Origin: Azospirillum picis
GTDB lineage: Bacteria; Pseudomonadota; Alphaproteobacteria; Azospirillales; Azospirillaceae
Assembly (NCBI RefSeq): GCF_017876115.1
Contig: NZ_JAGINO010000001.1
Coordinates: 186,001 to 250,000, forward strand
Reading direction: 5' to 3'
DNA: 64,000 nt
Shown: positions 59,187-64,000 of the stretch, piece after piece
Layout of the letters: the number at the start of each line of letters is the position of its first letter
Position numbering within the stretch: the stretch's first letter is position 1
Notes under the pieces: generated by a model
What the model saw: the letters and a program-made list of their open reading frames with translations, nothing else
Told to the model about the DNA's origin: nothing
Databases searched by the model: none
Made by a program: the position numbers and the translations under genes

Positions 59187-60742
59187 TGGCGGCGCTCGAT
59201 CCGTCCGTCGTGGTGGCGGTGGTCGGCGCCGGGGCCATGGGCCAGGGCATCGCCCAGGTCGCCGCCGAGGCCGGCCACCCGGTGCTGCTGTACGACACCC
59301 GCCCCGGTGCCGCCGAGGCCGCGGTCGCCGCGATCGCGCAGGCGCTGACCTCGCTGGTCGGGAAGGACAAGCGGACGGCCGCCGCGCGCGACGCCGCGGT
59401 CGGCCGGCTGCGGGCGGCGGGCGGCCTGCCCGACCTCGCCGGTGCCGGGCTGGTGGTCGAGGCGATCGTCGAGGATCTCGACGTCAAGCGCCGCCTGTTC
59501 GCCGAGCTGGAGGGCATCGTCGGCGACGGCACCATCCTCGCCACCAACACCTCCTCGCTGTCGGTGACCGCCATCGGCGCCGGGATCGGCCGGCCGGAGC
59601 GGCTGGCCGGCCTGCATTTCTTCAACCCGGCGCCGCTGATGGCGCTGGTCGAGGTCGTCGGCGGGCTGGCCAGCGACGCCGGCGTGCTCGACACGCTGGT
59701 CGACACCGCGAAGGCCTGGGGCAAGAGCCCGGTGCGCTGCCGCTCCACCCCCGGCTTCATCGTCAACCGCGTCGCCCGCCCCTTCTACGCCGAGGGGCTG
59801 CGCCTGCTGCAGGAGCAGGCGGCCGACCCCGCCACCATCGACGCCGTCATGCGCGAGGCCGGCGGCTTCCGCATGGGTCCGTTCGAGCTGATGGACCTGA
59901 TCGGCCACGACGTGAACTTCGCCGTCACCCGCTCGGTCCATGCCGCCTATTTCGGCGATCCGCGCTTCCAACCCTCGCTGATCCAGCAGGAGCTGGTGGA
60001 GGCCGGGCGCCTGGGGCGCAAGAGCGGCCGCGGCTTCTACGACCATGCCGCCGGCGCTGCCAAGCCGGCGCCGCGCACCGCCGAACCCGGCCCGCGGCCG
60101 CACCGGGTGACGGTGCGAGGCGACCTCGGCCCGGCCGCAGCGCTGGCCGGGCTGCTGCGCGAGGCCGGCGTCGCCGTCGAGGAACAGCCGGGCACGGGCC
60201 TGCTCGTGGCCGACGGCGTCACGCTGGCCCTGACCGACGGGCGGACCGCGACGGCGCGCGCGGCGGAGGACGGCATCGCCCCGCTGGTGCTGTTCGACTT
60301 GGCCCTTGACTACGCCAAGGCCGCCCGCGTGGCGCTCGCCCCTGCCGACGGCACGCCGGCGGAAGCGGTCGCCGCGGCGGCCGGGCTGTTCCAGGCGCTG
60401 GGCAAGGCGGTGTCGGTGATCGACGACGCCCCGGCGATGGTGGTGATGCGCACCGTCGCCATGCTGGCCAGCGAGGCGGCGGACGCGGTGATGCAGGGCG
60501 TGGCCGGTGCGGCCGACGTCGACACCGCGATGACCAAGGGCGTGAACTACCCGCTCGGCCCGCTCGCCTGGGCCGAGCGCATCGGGCTGCCGCGGGTCGT
60601 CGGCGTGCTCGACGCGCTGGCCCGCACCTATGGCGAGGACCGCTACCGCGCCTCGGCGCTGCTGCGCCGGAAGATCTCCGCCACCCAGATCGCCCAAATC
60701 CCCTCTCCCCCCCGGGGAGAGGGTCAGGAGCCGACCCTATGA
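59186..60742 (+). CDS. paaH: 3-hydroxyadipyl-CoA dehydrogenase PaaH
   Basis: 518 residues. Rossmann start VVAVVGAGAMGQGIAQVAAEAGH; catalytic His in LHFFNPAPLMALVEVV; NRVARPFYAEGL and FRMGPFELMDLIGHDVNF close the first half. A second C-terminal 3-hydroxyacyl-CoA-dehydrogenase domain makes it longer than the 283-residue fatty-acid enzyme, as is normal for PaaH. The start overlaps paaG (TGATG). The last about 15 residues (IPSPPRGEGQEPTL) are encoded by a repeat-type hairpin, so the C-terminus has been modified by repeat insertion. Confidence 0.93.
   Translation: MAALDPSVVVAVVGAGAMGQGIAQVAAEAGHPVLLYDTRPGAAEAAVAAIAQALTSLVGKDKRTAAARDAAVGRLRAAGGLPDLAGAGLVVEAIVEDLDVKRRLFAELEGIVGDGTILATNTSSLSVTAIGAGIGRPERLAGLHFFNPAPLMALVEVVGGLASDAGVLDTLVDTAKAWGKSPVRCRSTPGFIVNRVARPFYAEGLRLLQEQAADPATIDAVMREAGGFRMGPFELMDLIGHDVNFAVTRSVHAAYFGDPRFQPSLIQQELVEAGRLGRKSGRGFYDHAAGAAKPAPRTAEPGPRPHRVTVRGDLGPAAALAGLLREAGVAVEEQPGTGLLVADGVTLALTDGRTATARAAEDGIAPLVLFDLALDYAKAARVALAPADGTPAEAVAAAAGLFQALGKAVSVIDDAPAMVVMRTVAMLASEAADAVMQGVAGAADVDTAMTKGVNYPLGPLAWAERIGLPRVVGVLDALARTYGEDRYRASALLRRKISATQIAQIPSPPRGEGQEPTL
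60701..60723 (+). repeat. 10-bp hairpin forming the paaH C-terminal codons
   Basis: CCCTCTCCCC (60701-60710) and GGGGAGAGGG (60714-60723) pair perfectly around CCC. It is the same CCCTCTCCC-type unit as the paaD-paaE repeat and lies in frame within paaH, 19 bases before its stop. The GGAG after it serves as the paaI ribosome-binding site. Confidence 0.75.
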
Positions 60743-61188
60743 CCACCGAACCCCAATCCGCCGATCTTCAAAAATTGGCCGAAGCGGTCGGGCGCGGCAT
60801 GTACGAGCGCGACCATTGCGCCCGGGCGCACGGCATCGAGCTGCTGGAGATCGCCCCCGGCTTTGCCCGCATGTCGATGACCGTGCGCAAGGACATGGTG
60901 AACGGCCACGACATCGGCCATGGCGGCATGACCTTCACGCTGGCCGACACCGCCTTCGCCTATGCCTGCAACGCCGCCAACGAGGTGACGGTGGCGGCCG
61001 GCTGCTCCATCACCTTCCCGGCCCCGGCGAAGCTGGGCGACGTGCTGACCGCCGAATGCCGGGAGGTGCACAAGCGCGGCCGGTCCGGCGTCTACGACGT
61101 CACCGTTACCAGCCAGGACGGCACGGTGGTCGGCCTGTTCCGCGGCCAGTCGGCACGCATAGCGGGAACCGTGATTCCGGTGGATTGA
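60739..61188 (+). CDS. paaI: phenylacetate-pathway thioesterase PaaI
   Basis: 149 residues, hotdog fold. NGHDIGHGGMTFTLADTAFAYACN carries the catalytic Asp in LADTAFAYA, and the protein ends with VYDVTVTSQDGTVVGLFRGQS. PaaI hydrolyses stalled ring-hydroxylated phenylacetyl-CoA intermediates, freeing CoA. The ATG overlaps the paaH stop (ATGA). Confidence 0.94.
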   Translation: MTTEPQSADLQKLAEAVGRGMYERDHCARAHGIELLEIAPGFARMSMTVRKDMVNGHDIGHGGMTFTLADTAFAYACNAANEVTVAAGCSITFPAPAKLGDVLTAECREVHKRGRSGVYDVTVTSQDGTVVGLFRGQSARIAGTVIPVD

Positions 61189-61253
61189 CCCCGGCCGGCC
61201 GCCCCCTGGCGGCCGTGCCCGCAATCCCCATCTGTTTGTTTCTGGAGCGAACC

Positions 61254-62462
<1,209 letters not shown>

Positions 62463-62535
62463 ACGAGCGAAAGACAACATCGGCAACACCGGCGACCAAG
62501 CGCCGGGCATCCGCAGCGAGGGGAGGAGCGAACCC

Positions 62536-63864
62536 ATGTCCATCATGACGGGCACAGACACCGCGCAGGGCGGCGGCAGGGCGGGGATGGACCGCTACGA
62601 GTTCGCCAGCCGCGACGAGATCGTCGGCATGCAGACGGAGCGCCTGGCCTGGACGCTGCGCCACAGCTACGCCAACGTCGCCTCCTTCCGCGCCAAGTGC
62701 GAGGCGAAGGGCGTCCATCCCGACGACTTCCGGGAGCTGAAGGATCTGGCGCTGTTCCCCTTCACGGTGAAGGACGACCTGCGCCGGGCCTATCCCTACG
62801 GCATGTTCGCCGTGCCGATGGAGGACATCGTGCGCGTCCATGCCTCCAGCGGCACCACCGGGCGGCCGACGGTGGTCGGCTACACCAAGGGCGACATCGA
62901 CGTCTGGTCGGAGGTGGTGGCACGCTCCATCCGTGCCGCCGGCGGCACGCGGTCCGACATCGTGCACATCGCCTACGGCTACGGCCTGTTCACCGGCGGC
63001 CTCGGCGCCCATTACGGGGCGGAGCGGCTGGGCTGCGCCGTCGTGCCGATGTCGGGCGGCCAGACCGAGAAGCAGGTCCAGCTCATCCAGGACTTCAAGC
63101 CGACCATCATCATGGTCACGCCGTCCTACATGCTGAACATCGCCGACGAGATGCGGCGCCAGGGCATCGACCCGCGCAGCACCAGCCTGCGCGTCGGCAT
63201 CTTCGGCGCCGAACCCTGGACCGGCGCGCTGCGCGAGGAGATCGAGCGCACCTTCGACATCCACGCCGTCGACATCTACGGCCTGTCGGAGGTGATGGGT
63301 CCGGGCGTCGCGTCGGAATGCGTCGAGACCAAGGATGGCCCGGTGATCTGGGAGGACCATTTCTATCCCGAGATCATCGACCCGGAGAGCGGCGAGGTGC
63401 TGCCCGACGGCTCCTACGGCGAGCTGGTCTTCACCACGCTGACCAAGCAGGGCATGCCGGTCATCCGCTACCGCACGCGCGACCTCACCCGCCTGCTGCC
63501 GCCGACCGCGCGCGGCATGCGGCGGATGGACAAGATCACCGGCCGCTCCGACGACATGCTCATCATCCGCGGCGTCAATGTCTTCCCGACCCAGATCGAG
63601 GAGCTGATCTGCCGGATCCCGGCGCTCGCCCCGCACTACGAGCTGGTGGTGACGCGCGACGGCCACATGGACAACCTCGCGGTCCGCGTCGAGATGCACG
63701 ACGGCGTCCACCCGTCGGAGTGGGACGGCCACGCCAGGCACCTGCAGCATTCGATCAAGTCGCTGATCGGCATCAGCACCCGCGTCGAGGTCGCCGAGGC
63801 GGGCGGGATCGCCCGGTCCATCGGCAAGGCCAAGCGCGTGCAGGACCTGCGCCCGAAGGGGTGA
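62536..63864 (+). CDS. paaK: phenylacetate-CoA ligase PaaK
   Basis: 442 residues, ANL adenylating superfamily. The P-loop-like motif is VHASSGTTGRPTVVGYTKGDID, the core has FGAEPWTGALREEIER and the family block YGLSEVMGPGVASEC, then RYRTRDLTRLL and KITGRSDDMLIIRGVNVFPTQIEE in the C-terminal domain. It activates phenylacetate with ATP and CoA, the entry step for the operon. Lys in GKAKRVQD near the end is the likely catalytic lysine. The hairpin after the stop ends the transcript. Confidence 0.96.
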   Translation: MSIMTGTDTAQGGGRAGMDRYEFASRDEIVGMQTERLAWTLRHSYANVASFRAKCEAKGVHPDDFRELKDLALFPFTVKDDLRRAYPYGMFAVPMEDIVRVHASSGTTGRPTVVGYTKGDIDVWSEVVARSIRAAGGTRSDIVHIAYGYGLFTGGLGAHYGAERLGCAVVPMSGGQTEKQVQLIQDFKPTIIMVTPSYMLNIADEMRRQGIDPRSTSLRVGIFGAEPWTGALREEIERTFDIHAVDIYGLSEVMGPGVASECVETKDGPVIWEDHFYPEIIDPESGEVLPDGSYGELVFTTLTKQGMPVIRYRTRDLTRLLPPTARGMRRMDKITGRSDDMLIIRGVNVFPTQIEELICRIPALAPHYELVVTRDGHMDNLAVRVEMHDGVHPSEWDGHARHLQHSIKSLIGISTRVEVAEAGGIARSIGKAKRVQDLRPKG

Positions 63865-63873
63865 GAGGGCAAG

Positions 63874-63899
63874 CCCCCGCCCCTTCGTGAGGGCGGGGG
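63874..63899. terminator. bidirectional terminator after paaK
   Basis: CCCCCGCCC (63874-63882) pairs with GGGCGGGGG (63891-63899), loop CTTCGTGA. It lies between the convergent paaK and MarC-family genes. No U tract on either side. Confidence 0.7.
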
Positions 63900-64000
63900 T
63901 CAGCCCTTGCGGGCCAGCAGGGGGAAGGCGTCCAGAACGCCGGTCAGCAGGATCTGGACGCCGACGCAGAACAGCAGGAAGGCGAACAGCCGCGTCAGCA
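63900..64000 (-). CDS. C-terminal fragment of a MarC-family membrane protein
   Basis: Only the last 32 codons are in the window, reading LTRLFAFLLFCVGVQILLTGVL on the minus strand and ending DAFPLLARKG. LTRxxxFLLxxxGVQxxLxG is the C-terminal helix of MarC/UPF0056 inner-membrane proteins. The gene continues beyond position 64000. Function of the family is not settled. Confidence 0.7.
   Translation of the reverse strand, partial: LTRLFAFLLFCVGVQILLTGVLDAFPLLARKG

Overview
This window comes from a high-GC alphaproteobacterium, most likely an Azospirillum-like member of the Rhodospirillales. The evidence is the ChpT phosphotransferase of the CtrA relay, an alphaproteobacterial-type RpoH, several HWE/HisKA_2 sensor kinases, a complete phenylacetate operon and the strong G/C bias at third codon positions. 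The genus is an inference. I see no tRNA, rRNA, CRISPR array, insertion sequence or prophage. Nearly all sequence is coding, in short directional runs.

Layout. 1-1.5 kb: chpT and three very small proteins. 1.5-11.6 kb: a divergently transcribed catabolic island. The minus arm encodes a DapA-family lyase, an amino-acid ABC binding protein and permease, a GntR regulator, a hydantoinase-like amidohydrolase and a DUF3830 protein. The plus arm encodes a three-part HcnA-HcnB-HcnC-like flavoprotein fused into one chain, the ABC ATPase and a second GntR regulator. A TCTGTATACAGA palindrome overlaps the shared promoter. 11.6-19 kb: a DMT exporter, a phytase-like esterase, an orphan HWE kinase, a NifX-like protein, rpoH, a DUF1989 protein followed by a collapsed pcp pseudogene, a LysR regulator and a VOC protein.

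19-27 kb: a signalling island. It holds a Cache-PAS-PAS hybrid kinase with REC and HPt, a degenerate kinase with a pseudo-receiver, a LuxR-type response regulator, a single-domain receiver and an HD-GYP regulator. 27-34.7 kb: a P/Y-rich secreted protein, gamma-glutamyltransferase, a DUF2892 protein, another Cache hybrid kinase, an EamA exporter and a lipoprotein. 34.8-45.5 kb: mostly housekeeping genes (dnaE, rimO, osmC) with a DUF429-like protein, a DUF1624 protein, a MarR regulator, an HNH protein, tiny proteins and an alpha/beta hydrolase.

45.6-52.3 kb: a periplasmic ligand-binding protein sits directly upstream of a Cache-HAMP hybrid kinase with no transporter, followed by a Crp/Fnr regulator translationally coupled to a HWE kinase. 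52.8-63.9 kb: the phenylacetate pathway paaABCDE-paaN-paaG-paaH-paaI-paaJ-paaK. It converts phenylacetate to phenylacetyl-CoA (PaaK), epoxidises it (PaaABCDE), isomerises it (PaaG), opens and oxidises the ring (PaaN) and beta-oxidises the product (PaaH, PaaJ), with PaaI as a salvage thioesterase. A convergent MarC-family gene is cut by the window end.

The main unexplained signals are: a dispersed two-hairpin repeat whose stems differ in sequence between copies but still pair (full copies near 26.86 and 52.25 kb, partial copies near 1.49 and 11.59 kb); the trimodular oxidase and hydantoinase catabolic island; the binding-protein/kinase pair without a transporter; and the internally deleted pcp gene.
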